Shown here one piece after another: positions 7,763-15,770 of a stretch of 64,000 nt of DNA (positions are counted from its first letter, which is position 1; every line of letters begins with the position of its first letter). The DNA lies in assembly GCF_014207255.1 (NCBI RefSeq), contig NZ_JACHCZ010000003.1:680813-744812 (forward strand), given 5' to 3'. The notes below the pieces were generated by a model. The model was not told the origin of the DNA. It made no database searches and was given only the letters and a program-made list of their open reading frames with translations. The stretch is from Pseudomonas sp. JAI120 (GTDB lineage Bacteria > Pseudomonadota > Gammaproteobacteria > Pseudomonadales > Pseudomonadaceae). Position numbers and translations under genes: made by a program.

Positions 7763-9073
7763 ATGCAACCTGAATCCTTGAGCGGGCAGGCTTCTTTAGT
7801 CACGCCTACCCGAAAGCGCTACTTCATCATGGTGTTGCTGTTTATCACCGTCGTGATCAACTACCTCGACCGCAGCAACCTGTCGATTGCCGCCCCGGCG
7901 CTGACCAGCGAGCTGGGCATCGATCCGGTACATGTCGGGCTGATTTTCTCGGCGTTCGGCTGGACTTACGCCGCCATGCAGATTCCCGGCGGCTGGCTGG
8001 TGGACCGGGTGCCGCCGCGCATCCTCTACACCGCCGCCCTGTTGCTCTGGTCCATCGCCACCGTGATGCTCGGCTTTGCCGCCAGCTTCATTGCGCTGTT
8101 TGTGCTGCGCATGGCGGTAGGCGCCCTGGAAGCACCGGCCTACCCTATCAACAGCCGCGTGGTCACCAGTTGGTTTCCCGAGCGTGAGCGCGCCACGGCC
8201 ATTGGCTTTTACACCTCCGGGCAGTTTGTCGGGTTGGCGTTCCTGACGCCGGTCCTGGCCTGGTTGCAGCATCATTACGGCTGGCACATGGTGTTTGTCG
8301 TCACTGGCGGAGTGGGCATTCTGTGGGCGGCGATCTGGTATGCCGTGTATCGCGAGCCCCGGGACTTCAAAGGCGTCAACGCAGCCGAAATCGAGTTGAT
8401 CCGCGAAGGTGGCGGGCTGGTGGACCTCAGTGCACAAGCGGGTAAGACCAAGGCGCCATTCAGCTGGGTCGACCTGGGCATTGTCCTGAGCAAGCGCAAA
8501 TTGTGGGGCATCTACCTGGGGCAGTTCTGCCTGAACTCCACGTTGTGGTTCTTCCTGACCTGGTTCCCGACCTACCTGGTGAAATACCGCGGCATGGACT
8601 TCATCAAGTCCGGCATGCTCGCATCACTGCCCTTCCTCGCGGCCTTCGTCGGCGTGTTGTGCTCGGGGTTGTTTTCCGACTGGCTGATCCGCCGTGGCGC
8701 CTCGGTGGGGTTTGCCCGCAAGTTGCCGATCATCAGCGGCCTGCTGATCTCTACGGCGATCATTGGCGCCAACTTCGTCGAATCGACACCGTTGGTCATC
8801 GCCTTCCTGGCCTTGGCGTTCTTCGGCAACGGCCTGGCCTCAATCACGTGGTCCCTGGTTTCGACCCTTGCCCCTGCACGTCTGCTGGGACTGACTGGCG
8901 GTGTGTTCAACTTCATCGGCAACCTGGCGGCGATTACCACACCAATCGTTATCGGCTTCCTGGCCAGCGGCGATTCGTTTGCGCCGGCGATTACCTATAT
9001 CGCGGTACTGGCATTGCTTGGGGCGCTTTCTTACATATTGCTCGTAGGTAAAGTTGAACGCATCGAGCTTTAA
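7763..9073 (+). CDS. MFS transporter, probable D-galactonate/proton symporter
   Basis: A 436-residue major facilitator of the anion:cation symporter (ACS) family that includes DgoT and GudP. N-terminal motifs VVINYLDRSNLSIAAPAL and FSAFGWTYAAMQIPGGWLVDR are typical of hexonate/hexarate carriers, and about 12 membrane helices are visible. It lies last in the dgo operon after a REP unit. Galactonate is the most likely substrate from context; glucarate or tartronate carriers look very similar in sequence, so no symbol is given. Confidence 0.88.
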   Translation: MQPESLSGQASLVTPTRKRYFIMVLLFITVVINYLDRSNLSIAAPALTSELGIDPVHVGLIFSAFGWTYAAMQIPGGWLVDRVPPRILYTAALLLWSIATVMLGFAASFIALFVLRMAVGALEAPAYPINSRVVTSWFPERERATAIGFYTSGQFVGLAFLTPVLAWLQHHYGWHMVFVVTGGVGILWAAIWYAVYREPRDFKGVNAAEIELIREGGGLVDLSAQAGKTKAPFSWVDLGIVLSKRKLWGIYLGQFCLNSTLWFFLTWFPTYLVKYRGMDFIKSGMLASLPFLAAFVGVLCSGLFSDWLIRRGASVGFARKLPIISGLLISTAIIGANFVESTPLVIAFLALAFFGNGLASITWSLVSTLAPARLLGLTGGVFNFIGNLAAITTPIVIGFLASGDSFAPAITYIAVLALLGALSYILLVGKVERIEL

Positions 9074-9186
9074 GCCGGTAGCGGGAAGATTGCTTTCTGG
9101 AGACTGACCTCTAATGGCGAGCAGACTTCCCGTGGCGAGCGGGCTTGCCACAGGAAGCTACGTTGCTACAACGTTATTGCGTGGTT

Positions 9187-9627
9187 TTAGTTGAGTACGC
9201 CGTCAAGGATTTCGTAGACGATGCCCGTGCCTACAGCGATCAGTACCACGTCCGGCCCCGAACGGCGCCATTCATAACCTGGATAGACCGGCAGGCGCGC
9301 CAGGGCACGGTTGTCCAAGCGCTCGCCGTAGTAGCCATGCGGCAGGGGGCGGCCGCGCACCAGACGCACATTCGGCGGCGGCGGTGCGCCACGGGAGAAC
9401 TGGCCGTGGTTGTCGCGAATGATCTGGCGTACCGGGCCGAAGTCCTGGGGCGGGCCGCCGCGACGGTCGTCCTGCGGGCCGCGATGGTCGTCGCCACGTT
9501 GCTCGTGCTGGCCCTGCGGGCCGCCACGATCGTCACCCCGCGGGTCAGGCGGCGCGGCTTGCACCAGGGCGCTGGCGCCAAGTACCAGCACACCAAGACC
9601 TGCAATCACGGATTTAGGCATTTTCAT
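9187..9627 (-). CDS. Secreted RcnB/CigR-like low-complexity protein
   Basis: A 146-residue exported protein. A signal peptide ends near VQA-APP, then residues about 25-65 are rich in Asp, Arg, Gly, Pro and Gln (GGPQGQHEQRGDDHRGPQDD). A globular tail follows, with LVRGRPLPHGYYGERLDNRALARLPVYPGYEW and a final hydrophobic GPDVVLIAVGTGIVYEIL. The tail resembles the RcnB/CigR (DUF1236) type of periplasmic protein. The ATG at 9627 is chosen because GAGGA lies 7 bp upstream; an earlier ATG at 9654 falls inside the trp terminator. Function unknown; RcnB proteins are linked to metal homeostasis. Confidence 0.75.
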   Translation of the reverse strand: MKMPKSVIAGLGVLVLGASALVQAAPPDPRGDDRGGPQGQHEQRGDDHRGPQDDRRGGPPQDFGPVRQIIRDNHGQFSRGAPPPPNVRLVRGRPLPHGYYGERLDNRALARLPVYPGYEWRRSGPDVVLIAVGTGIVYEILDGVLN

Positions 9628-9652
9628 CGGGTATTCCTCAGGACACACATAC

Positions 9653-9687
9653 AAAAAAGGGATCTCGAACGCGGTTCGAAATCCCTT
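9653..9687 (-). terminator. Intrinsic terminator of trpBA
   Basis: On the minus strand a 14-position stem with one mismatch (AAGGGATTTCGAAC paired with GTTCGAGATCCCTT, GCG loop) is followed directly by TTTTTT. It lies 76 bp past trpA and just before the ribosome site of the next minus-strand gene. Confidence 0.88.
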
Positions 9688-9762
9688 GGTCTTGCTGTTT
9701 AGGCCGTGATTGCGCGCGTTGATTCCTCTGTATCAGGAACTTTACCTCTCGCTACATGGCGC

Positions 9763-10572
9763 TTACTTACGGGCGTTGCGCACACCTTCCGACAGCGCCG
9801 CGCACAGGCTCAATACGCCATCGATCGCTTGTTGATCGTTACTGGCATTGGCGATGTGATCGATCAGGGCCGAGCCGACCACCACGCCATCGGCCAGGCG
9901 CGCGATGGCCGCCGCTTGTTCCGGTGTGCGGATACCAAAACCGATGCTGATCGGCAGGTCGGTATGCCGACGCAGGCGGGCCACGGCTTCTTCGACGTGT
10001 TCCAGGGTCGCGGCGCCGGCACCGGTCACACCGGCCACGGATACGTAGTACACAAACCCGGAACTGCCGTTGAGCACGGTCGGCAGGCGCACGTCATCGG
10101 TGGTCGGCGTGGTCAGGCGGATAAAGTCGATACCGGCGGCCTGGGCCGGGTCGCACAGCTCGCCGTTATGCTCGGGCGGCATGTCGACCACGATCAGGCC
10201 GTCGACGCCGGCCTCTTTGGCGTCAGCGATGAACTCAGGCACACCGTATTTGTGGATCGGGTTGAAGTAGCCCATCAACACCAGCGGTGTATCGTTGTTG
10301 TCCTTGCGGAACTCACGCACCATCTGCAGGGTTTTCAGCAGGTTCTGCTTGGCTTCCAGCGCACGGATGTTGGCCAGTTGAATGGCCGGGCCGTCGGCCA
10401 TTGGGTCGGTGAAGGGCATGCCCAACTCGATCACATCGGCGCCAGCAGCAGGCAAGCCCTTGAGGATCGCCAGCGAAGTGTCATAGCCCGGGTCGCCGGC
10501 AGTGACGAAGGTCACCAGGGCGGCGCGGTTCTGTTCTTTGAGTTGCGCAAAGCGGGTCTGCAGGCGGCTCAT
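9763..10572 (-). CDS. trpA: Tryptophan synthase alpha chain
   Basis: Cleaves indole-3-glycerol phosphate to indole, channelled to TrpB. The 269-residue TIM barrel carries LVTFVTAGDPGYD, the catalytic Glu in VIELGMPFTDPMADGPAIQ with the conserved Asp-Pro of the flexible loop, PLVLMGYFNPIHKYG, and the phosphate-binding GFGIRTPEQ. Its ATG directly follows the trpB stop (TAA-ATG), so translation is coupled. In pseudomonads trpBA is controlled by TrpI with indole glycerol phosphate as coinducer rather than by attenuation. Confidence 0.97.
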   Translation of the reverse strand: MSRLQTRFAQLKEQNRAALVTFVTAGDPGYDTSLAILKGLPAAGADVIELGMPFTDPMADGPAIQLANIRALEAKQNLLKTLQMVREFRKDNNDTPLVLMGYFNPIHKYGVPEFIADAKEAGVDGLIVVDMPPEHNGELCDPAQAAGIDFIRLTTPTTDDVRLPTVLNGSSGFVYYVSVAGVTGAGAATLEHVEEAVARLRRHTDLPISIGFGIRTPEQAAAIARLADGVVVGSALIDHIANASNDQQAIDGVLSLCAALSEGVRNARK

Positions 10573-11799
10573 TTAGTGTTTCTCCTGCTGAGACTGTTCC
10601 ATGTGGTGCATCACGGTCTGCATGTCTTTGTCGCCACGGCCGGACAGGTTGACCACCATCAGGTGATCCTTCGGCAGGGTCGGCGCGCGCTTGAACACTT
10701 CGGCCAGGGCGTGGGCGCTTTCCAGGGCAGGAATGATCCCTTCCAGGCGGCAGCACTTGTGGAAGGCATCCAGGGCTTCGTGGTCAGTCACCGAGGTGTA
10801 CTGGACGCGGCCGATATCGTGCAACCAGGCGTGTTCCGGGCCGATGCCTGGGTAGTCGAGGCCGGCGGAAATCGAGTGGGCGTCGATGATCTGGCCGTCG
10901 TCGTCCTGCAGCAGGAAGGTACGGTTGCCGTGCAGCACACCCGGTACGCCGCCGTTGAGGCTGGCGGCGTGCTTGCCGGTCTCGATGCCGTGGCCGGCGG
11001 CTTCAACGCCGATGATCTCGACGCTGGTGTCGTCCAGGAACGGATGGAACAGACCCATGGCGTTGGAACCACCGCCGATGCATGCCACCAGGCTGTCCGG
11101 CAGGCGGCCTTCCTGAGCTTGCAGCTGGGTGCGGGTTTCCTTGCCGATCACGGCCTGGAAGTCACGCACCATCGCTGGGTATGGGTGTGGGCCGGCCACG
11201 GTGCCGATCAGATAAAAGGTGTCGTCGACGTTGGTCACCCAGTCGCGCAGGGCTTCGTTCATCGCGTCCTTGAGGGTGCCGGTGCCGGCGACCACTGGGA
11301 TCACTTCAGCGCCCAGCAGCTTCATGCGGAACACGTTGGCCTGTTGGCGCTCGATGTCGGTGGTGCCCATGTAGATCACGCATTGCAGGCCGAAACGCGC
11401 GGCCACGGTAGCGGTCGCCACACCGTGCATGCCGGCGCCGGTCTCGGCGATGATGCGTTTCTTGCCCATGCGCCGCGCCAGCAGGATCTGGCCGATGCAG
11501 TTGTTGATCTTGTGTGCGCCGGTGTGGTTCAGCTCTTCGCGCTTGAGGTAGATCTTGGCACCGCCGCAGAACTCGGTCAGGCGCTCGGCGAAATACAGCG
11601 GGCTTGGGCGGCCGACGTAGTCACGCTGGAAGTAGGCCAATTCTTCGTTGAACGCCGGATCGATCTTGGCCGCTTCGTATTCGCGGGCCAGTTCGAGGAT
11701 CAACGGCATCAGGGTTTCGGCGACGTAGCGGCCGCCGAACGCGCCAAACAGGCCGTTGGCGTCAGGGCCGTTGCGCAGATCGGTCTGGGACTGAGTCAT
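10573..11799 (-). CDS. trpB: Tryptophan synthase beta chain
   Basis: PLP enzyme condensing indole and serine to tryptophan. The 408-residue protein has GRYVAETLMPL near the start, the PLP lysine in LNHTGAHKINNCIGQ, the glycine-rich phosphate loop CIGGGSNAMGLFHPF and the C-terminal VNLSGRGDKDM. The ATG at 11799 is preceded by TGGAG with 7-bp spacing; in-frame codons up to 11928 run into the trpI promoter and are not coding. First gene of the trpBA operon, divergent from trpI. Confidence 0.97.
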   Translation of the reverse strand: MTQSQTDLRNGPDANGLFGAFGGRYVAETLMPLILELAREYEAAKIDPAFNEELAYFQRDYVGRPSPLYFAERLTEFCGGAKIYLKREELNHTGAHKINNCIGQILLARRMGKKRIIAETGAGMHGVATATVAARFGLQCVIYMGTTDIERQQANVFRMKLLGAEVIPVVAGTGTLKDAMNEALRDWVTNVDDTFYLIGTVAGPHPYPAMVRDFQAVIGKETRTQLQAQEGRLPDSLVACIGGGSNAMGLFHPFLDDTSVEIIGVEAAGHGIETGKHAASLNGGVPGVLHGNRTFLLQDDDGQIIDAHSISAGLDYPGIGPEHAWLHDIGRVQYTSVTDHEALDAFHKCCRLEGIIPALESAHALAEVFKRAPTLPKDHLMVVNLSGRGDKDMQTVMHHMEQSQQEKH

Positions 11800-11822
11800 G
11801 GGACGCTCCAGGTAGGAATTTG

Positions 11823-11857
11823 TGTGAGAAGCAATGACGGCCACTCTACCCCTCACA
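11823..11857. promoter_or_regulatory. Probable TrpI-binding region between trpB and trpI
   Basis: The 110-bp divergent gap holds an inverted repeat TGTGAG (11823-11828) and CTCACA (11852-11857), with another CTCACA just before the trpI start. TrpI of P. aeruginosa and P. putida is known to bind two sites in this gap and activate trpBA while repressing itself. The exact site boundaries here are inferred. Confidence 0.5.
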
Positions 11858-11909
11858 TCCAGCGCTGAAAACCGATAAGATCGCTGCAACCTGTCAGGAA
11901 AACTCACAG

Positions 11910-12806
11910 ATGAGCCGAGACCTCCCACCCCTCAATGCCCTGCGCGCCTTTGAAGCCACCGCCCGCCTGAACAGCGTCAGCCAGGCTGCCGAGCAACTGC
12001 ACGTGACCCACGGCGCGGTCAGCCGCCAATTGAAGGTGCTGGAAGAGCATTTGGGTGTCAGCTTGTTCATCAAGGATGGACGCGGCATTAAACTCACAGA
12101 TGCAGGTGTGCGGTTGCGAGATGCCAGCGCCGAGGCGTTCGAGCGCTTGCGCGACGTCTGCGCCGAACTCACCCAGGCCAGCGCTGATGCGCCGTTCGTG
12201 CTTGGCTGCTCAGGCAGTTTGCTGGCGCGCTGGTTGATCCCGCGCCTGGGTCGCTTGAATGCCGACCTGCCGGACCTGCGCCTGCACCTGTCGGCGGGTG
12301 ACGGCGACCTCGACCCCCGACGCCCCGGTCTCGATGCCCTGCTGGTCTTCGCCGAACCACCGTGGCCGGCGGATATGCAAGTGTATGAGCTGGCGAGCGA
12401 GTGTATCGGGCCGGTGATGAGCCCGCGTTTTGCCGGGTACGAACGCCTGCGCCAGGCGCCGCCGCAAGCCTTGTGTGGCGAAGCCTTGTTGCACACCACT
12501 TCACGCCCGCAAGCCTGGCCCAGTTGGGCGCAACAGCACGGCATCGAGCCCGGCGCGTTGAAACATGGCCAGGGTTTTGAGCATTTGTATTATTTGCTGG
12601 AGGCGGCGGTGGCGGGGTTGGGCGTGGCGATTGCGCCGCAGCCGCTGGTGGCAGAGGACCTGCGCGCGGGTCGCCTGGTGGCGCCGTGGGGTTTCAGTGA
12701 AACCCCGGCGCACCTGGCGTTGTGGCTACCCAAGCGCGCCGCAGACGGGCGCGCGAGTCAGTTGGCGCACTGGCTCAAGGCTGAGCTGGCGCGCCAGCCG
12801 GTATAG
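11910..12806 (+). CDS. trpI: LysR-family activator of trpBA
   Basis: A 298-residue LysR regulator starting SRDLPPLNALRAFEATARLNSVSQAAEQLHVTHGAVSRQLK, the classic TrpI N-terminus with a helix-turn-helix at about residues 22-45. The effector domain follows (GCSGSLLARWLIPRLGRL, YYLLEAAVAGLGVAIAPQPLV). Divergent position from trpB, as in other pseudomonads, fixes the identity. It activates trpBA in response to indole glycerol phosphate (established for the family). Confidence 0.95.
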   Translation: MSRDLPPLNALRAFEATARLNSVSQAAEQLHVTHGAVSRQLKVLEEHLGVSLFIKDGRGIKLTDAGVRLRDASAEAFERLRDVCAELTQASADAPFVLGCSGSLLARWLIPRLGRLNADLPDLRLHLSAGDGDLDPRRPGLDALLVFAEPPWPADMQVYELASECIGPVMSPRFAGYERLRQAPPQALCGEALLHTTSRPQAWPSWAQQHGIEPGALKHGQGFEHLYYLLEAAVAGLGVAIAPQPLVAEDLRAGRLVAPWGFSETPAHLALWLPKRAADGRASQLAHWLKAELARQPV

Positions 12807-12814
12807 CCGGTCAA

Positions 12815-13141
12815 TCAGTCACCGCGTTTGCACAGCAGGTAAGCCGCCAGCAGGCCCAACGCGCCAACGGCGACGCCGGCGGTAGTCCATGGGTGCTCTT
12901 GTGCGTAGTCCCGGGTGGCAACACCGGTTTCACGGATTTTGACTTTGCTTTCTTCGTAGGCGTCGCTGATCAGGTGACGAGAGTGCTTGAGGGCATTCTC
13001 GGCATTGCTTTTCAGGGCCTTCAGCGTTTTGCGCGACTCATCGGACGCATCGTCCTTGAGGCTCTCAAGGGACTTGAGCAGGCTCGAAATCTCGGCTTCC
13101 ATGCTTTCCAGCGACGCTTTGCGTAAAGAAGTGTTGGCCAT
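12815..13141 (-). CDS. DUF883 (ElaB/YqjD-type) membrane-anchored protein
   Basis: A 108-residue protein whose first 80 residues are strongly helical and charged, likely coiled coil (SMEAEISSLLKSLESLKDDASDES). It ends with YAQEHPWTTAGVAVGALGLLAAYLLCKRGD, the C-terminal tail anchor and EHPW motif of the DUF883 family. E. coli relatives (ElaB, YqjD, YgaM) are inner-membrane, stationary-phase proteins, YqjD associating with ribosomes. It converges tail-to-tail with trpI, 8 bp apart. Confidence 0.9.
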   Translation of the reverse strand: MANTSLRKASLESMEAEISSLLKSLESLKDDASDESRKTLKALKSNAENALKHSRHLISDAYEESKVKIRETGVATRDYAQEHPWTTAGVAVGALGLLAAYLLCKRGD

Positions 13142-13215
13142 TTGGAATCTCCTGAAGTGATTGAGTGGCGTGTGTAGATACCGACTGCGGCCGTTTCAGA
13201 AAGTGCAGTAAATCT

Positions 13216-13243
13216 GAACTTTCAGGTAGGAACGGTCGCCAGA
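13216..13243 (+). promoter_or_regulatory. Possible AlgU-type promoter upstream of dodecin
   Basis: GAACTT at 13216-13221 is followed after 17 bp by CCAGA, one base off the TCnnA pattern of AlgU -10 elements. The -35 is a full match but the -10 is imperfect. It lies 55 bp before the dodecin ATG. Confidence 0.3.
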
Positions 13244-13297
13244 AGCAGTATGAACAATGACTGCTAGGCTTTATTGACGACCCTCAGGAGAAACACC

Positions 13298-13513
13298 ATG
13301 TCTGATCATCACACCTACAAGAAAGTGGAATTGGTAGGTTCGTCCACCACCAGCATCGAAGACGCAATCAACAATGCCCTGGCCGAAGCCAACAAGAGCA
13401 TCAAGCACTTGGAATGGTTTGAGGTGACGGAAACCCGTGGTCATATCAAGGACGGCAAGGTCGCGCACTATCAGGTTACGCTCAAGGTGGGGTTCCGAAT
13501 TGCCAGTAGTTGA
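13298..13513 (+). CDS. Dodecin family flavin-binding protein
   Basis: A 71-residue dodecin with the family pattern YKKVELVGSSTTSIEDAINNALAEANKSIKHLEWFEVTETRGHI. The Trp in HLEWFEV is the residue that stacks on flavin in characterised dodecins. Such proteins form dodecameric hollow spheres that buffer free flavin. The start follows CAGGAG with 7-bp spacing; an in-frame ATG 24 bp upstream lacks family residues. Confidence 0.93.
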   Translation: MSDHHTYKKVELVGSSTTSIEDAINNALAEANKSIKHLEWFEVTETRGHIKDGKVAHYQVTLKVGFRIASS

Positions 13514-13628
13514 TCGCGTCGGTTGAACTTGCCGGCTGGCCGATTGCCATAACTTGCGCTACAAACAATGGGTGCCGATGCCAGCAGCGTCGGCACGCTC
13601 GTTTCAATCAGCGCAAGGAAAGTGACGG

Positions 13629-13853
13629 ATGAAGAAGCTCCTGTTAGCGGTAGGTTTGTTGAGCATTGCGGGCACGGCCCTGGCGGCGGGCAAGTCTTGT
13701 GAAGAGCTGAAAAGCGAAATTGCAGCGAAAATCGACGCCAAGGGCGCTTCGGGTTATTCGCTGGAAGTTGTGGATAAAGGCACCTCGACCGACGCTAAAG
13801 TGGTCGGTACCTGTGAAGGTGGTACCAAGGAAATCGTCTACAAGCGCGGTTAA
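13629..13853 (+). CDS. DUF1161 small periplasmic protein (copy 1)
   Basis: A 74-residue exported protein: signal peptide ending TALA-AGK, then a mature part of about 54 residues with two cysteines (KSCEELKSEIAAKI and VVGTCEGGTKEIVYKRG), likely one disulfide. It is a clear paralogue of the gene at 15771-16010. Function unknown. An intrinsic terminator follows 18 bp after the stop. Confidence 0.88.
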   Translation: MKKLLLAVGLLSIAGTALAAGKSCEELKSEIAAKIDAKGASGYSLEVVDKGTSTDAKVVGTCEGGTKEIVYKRG

Positions 13854-13870
13854 TCCCGTGTGGCAGACAT

Positions 13871-13902
13871 AAAAAACCGACGCGGGTGCGTCGGTTTTTT
13901 TT
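13871..13902. terminator. Bidirectional intrinsic terminator
   Basis: AAAAAACCGACGC-GGGT-GCGTCGGTTTTTTTT: an 8-bp GC-rich stem (extended by A-T pairs) with a run of T on both strands. It serves the DUF1161 gene on plus and the convergent luciferase-like gene on minus. Confidence 0.92.
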
Positions 13903-13912
13903 CGTCGGGGGT

Positions 13913-14914
13913 TTAGCCCTTCATCAACTGCGCCAGCAGCTCGTAGGAATGAATCCGGTCGGCGTGCTCGTACAGGTCGCAGGTGAAGATCAATTCGTCC
14001 GCGCCGGTCTGTTCGATCAACACTTCCAGCTTGGCGCGGATCTTCGCTGGGCTACCCACCATCGCCAGGCCAAGGAAGCTGCCGACCGCGTCTTTTTCAT
14101 GGGGCAGCCACAGGCCGTCCATGGTTTTCACCGGTGGGCGCTGCACCAGGCTCTGCCCGCGCATCAAGGCGAGGATGCGTTGGTACACCGAGGTGGCCAG
14201 GAAGTCGGCGTGCTCATCGGTGTCGGCCGCCACCAGCGGAATGCCGAGCATCACGTAAGGCTTGTCCAGCACAGCCGAAGGCTTGAAGTGATTGCGGTAC
14301 ACGCGAATCGCCTCGTGCATCAAACGCGGTGCGAAATGGGAGGCGAAGGCGTAGGGCAAACCGCGTTCGCCCGCCAGTTGCGCGCTGAACAGGCTGGAGC
14401 CCAGCAGCCACACCGGTACGTTGGTGCCGGTGCCGGGCACCGCAATCACCCGTTGGTCCGGTGTGCGTGGCCCGAGGTAGGCCATCAGCTCGGCCACGTC
14501 TTCCGGGAAGTCATCCGCGCTGCCGGAGCGCTCGCGGCGCAGAGCGCGAGCGGTCATCTGGTCGGAGCCGGGCGCGCGGCCCAGGCCCAGGTCGATACGC
14601 CCGGGGTAGAGGCTTTCCAGGGTGCCGAACTGCTCGGCGATCACCAGCGGTGCATGGTTGGGCAGCATCACGCCGCCGGAGCCGACGCGAATCGTCGAGG
14701 TACCGCCGGCCAAGTAACCCAGCAATACCGAGGTGGCCGAGCTGGCGATGCCATCCATATTGTGGTGTTCCGCCACCCAGAAACGGTGGTAGCCGAACTT
14801 TTCCACATGCTGGGCCAAATCCAGGGAATTGCGCAGCGACTGCGCCGGGCTGCCGTTGGCGCGCACCGGCACGAGGTCGAGGGTCGAGAACTTTACGTCG
14901 GACAGCGATTTCAT
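13913..14914 (-). CDS. Luciferase-like (LLM class) flavin-dependent oxidoreductase, YhbW-like
   Basis: A 333-residue single-component-type LLM protein related to bacterial luciferase alkanal monooxygenases and E. coli YhbW. Signatures include RFWVAEHHNMDGIASSATSVLLGYLA, IRVGSGGVMLPNHAPLVIAEQFGTLESLYPGRIDLGLGRAPGSD and the C-terminal ADELIFTCDLYEHADRIHSYELLAQLM. Reduced FMN supplied by a separate reductase is the expected cofactor; the substrate is unknown. It runs opposite to its neighbours. Confidence 0.9.
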   Translation of the reverse strand: MKSLSDVKFSTLDLVPVRANGSPAQSLRNSLDLAQHVEKFGYHRFWVAEHHNMDGIASSATSVLLGYLAGGTSTIRVGSGGVMLPNHAPLVIAEQFGTLESLYPGRIDLGLGRAPGSDQMTARALRRERSGSADDFPEDVAELMAYLGPRTPDQRVIAVPGTGTNVPVWLLGSSLFSAQLAGERGLPYAFASHFAPRLMHEAIRVYRNHFKPSAVLDKPYVMLGIPLVAADTDEHADFLATSVYQRILALMRGQSLVQRPPVKTMDGLWLPHEKDAVGSFLGLAMVGSPAKIRAKLEVLIEQTGADELIFTCDLYEHADRIHSYELLAQLMKG

Positions 14915-15065
14915 AAGCCTGCTTCTCCAAAGGGGGGGCGCAGGCTTCTTAGACGAACCAAAACCTGCCGCTTCATGTGCATGTCCTATGCAATGAGGGC
15001 ATATACCCGAGATTCAATAGCGAGGGTGAAATTTCCTACTTAATCGCTAGGTCTCTCTTACAAAT

Positions 15066-15093
15066 GAACTTTGCCTTGGCGTCTATCCTCAGA
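15066..15093 (+). promoter_or_regulatory. AlgU (sigma-22)-type promoter of osmC
   Basis: GAACTT at 15066-15071, a 17-bp spacer, and TCAGA at 15089-15093, identical in both elements and spacing to the ersA promoter at 51948. The expected start point is about 30 bp before the osmC ATG. AlgU control of osmC is known in P. aeruginosa. Confidence 0.7.
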
Positions 15094-15131
15094 ACCTTAC
15101 CGACGCAAAACCACCGTTCGAGGAGAAAGCT

Positions 15132-15563
15132 ATGAGTATCGTTAAAAAGGCATCCGCGCATTGGGAAGGTGATCTGAAGACTGGCCTGGGCTCCATTTCC
15201 ACCGAAACCGGCGTGCTGCGCGAAGCACCCTACGGCTTCAAGGCCCGTTTCGAAGGCGGCAAGGGCACCAACCCCGAAGAATTGATCGGCGCGGCCCACG
15301 CTGGCTGTTTCTCCATGGCCTTTTCCATGATTCTGGGCGACGCCGGGCTCAAGGCTGACAGCATCGACACCCAGGCCGAAGTGACCCTGGACCAGGTCGA
15401 TGGCGGCTTCGCGATCACCGCCGTGCACTTGGTGCTCAAGGCCAAGATCCCAGGCGCCAGCCAGGCGCAGTTCGATGAATTGAGCAAGAAGGCCAAGGAA
15501 GGGTGCCCGGTGTCCAAGGTACTGAATGCGAAGATCAGCCTGGATGCCACGCTGGTTAGCTGA
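15132..15563 (+). CDS. osmC: OsmC-type peroxiredoxin
   Basis: A 143-residue OsmC family thiol peroxidase that reduces organic hydroperoxides. The two catalytic cysteines are in GAAHAGCFSMAFSMILG (about residue 59) and KKAKEGCPVSKVLNA (about residue 125), with the conserved Arg in YGFKARFEGGKGTNPEEL. Typical length, good ribosome site (GAGGAGAAAGC). Overall resemblance to OsmC rather than Ohr is clear. Confidence 0.93.
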   Translation: MSIVKKASAHWEGDLKTGLGSISTETGVLREAPYGFKARFEGGKGTNPEELIGAAHAGCFSMAFSMILGDAGLKADSIDTQAEVTLDQVDGGFAITAVHLVLKAKIPGASQAQFDELSKKAKEGCPVSKVLNAKISLDATLVS

Positions 15564-15577
15564 CACAGCAGGTCCAC

Positions 15578-15666
15578 TGTGGGAGGGGGCTCGCCCCCGA
15601 TAGCGGTCTATCAGTAACAGCGATGTTGACTGATGCACTGCTATCGGGAGCAAGCCCCCTCCCACA
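15578..15666. repeat. REP pair after osmC
   Basis: Two inverted REP copies: TGTGGGAGGGGGCTCGCCCC at the left and the complement ending CCCTCCCACA at the right, arranged as at 722-810. The left copy has a C in place of T in the loop. Confidence 0.9.
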
Positions 15667-15686
15667 TTTTGTTCTGCGTTAAATCA

Positions 15687-15714
15687 GAACTCGTGTTTCC
15701 CGAATGTGGTCCTA
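15687..15714 (+). promoter_or_regulatory. Possible AlgU-type promoter of the second DUF1161 gene
   Basis: GAACTC at 15687-15692, 17 bp, then TCCTA at 15710-15714, matching the GAACT-N17-TCnnA pattern, 57 bp before the ATG at 15771. Same spacing as the osmC, ersA and dsbA candidates. Confidence 0.45.
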
Positions 15715-15770
15715 TAGCCTATGCAGCCTTAGGCGCACACCCGTGCGCATGCATTCAGGGAGCTTCACAC

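Noticed and set aside
9111..9160. Another repeat family near the end of the MFS gene
   Set aside because: GTGGCGAGCGGGCTTGCCAC is a small palindrome resembling a second REP type, but it occurs once here, so it cannot be called a repeat from this window.
9706..11868. Very long open frame on plus, antisense to trpA and trpB
   Set aside because: It is the mirror of high-GC trpBA codon use, His/Gln/Val-rich without any family motif, and both trp genes are certain.
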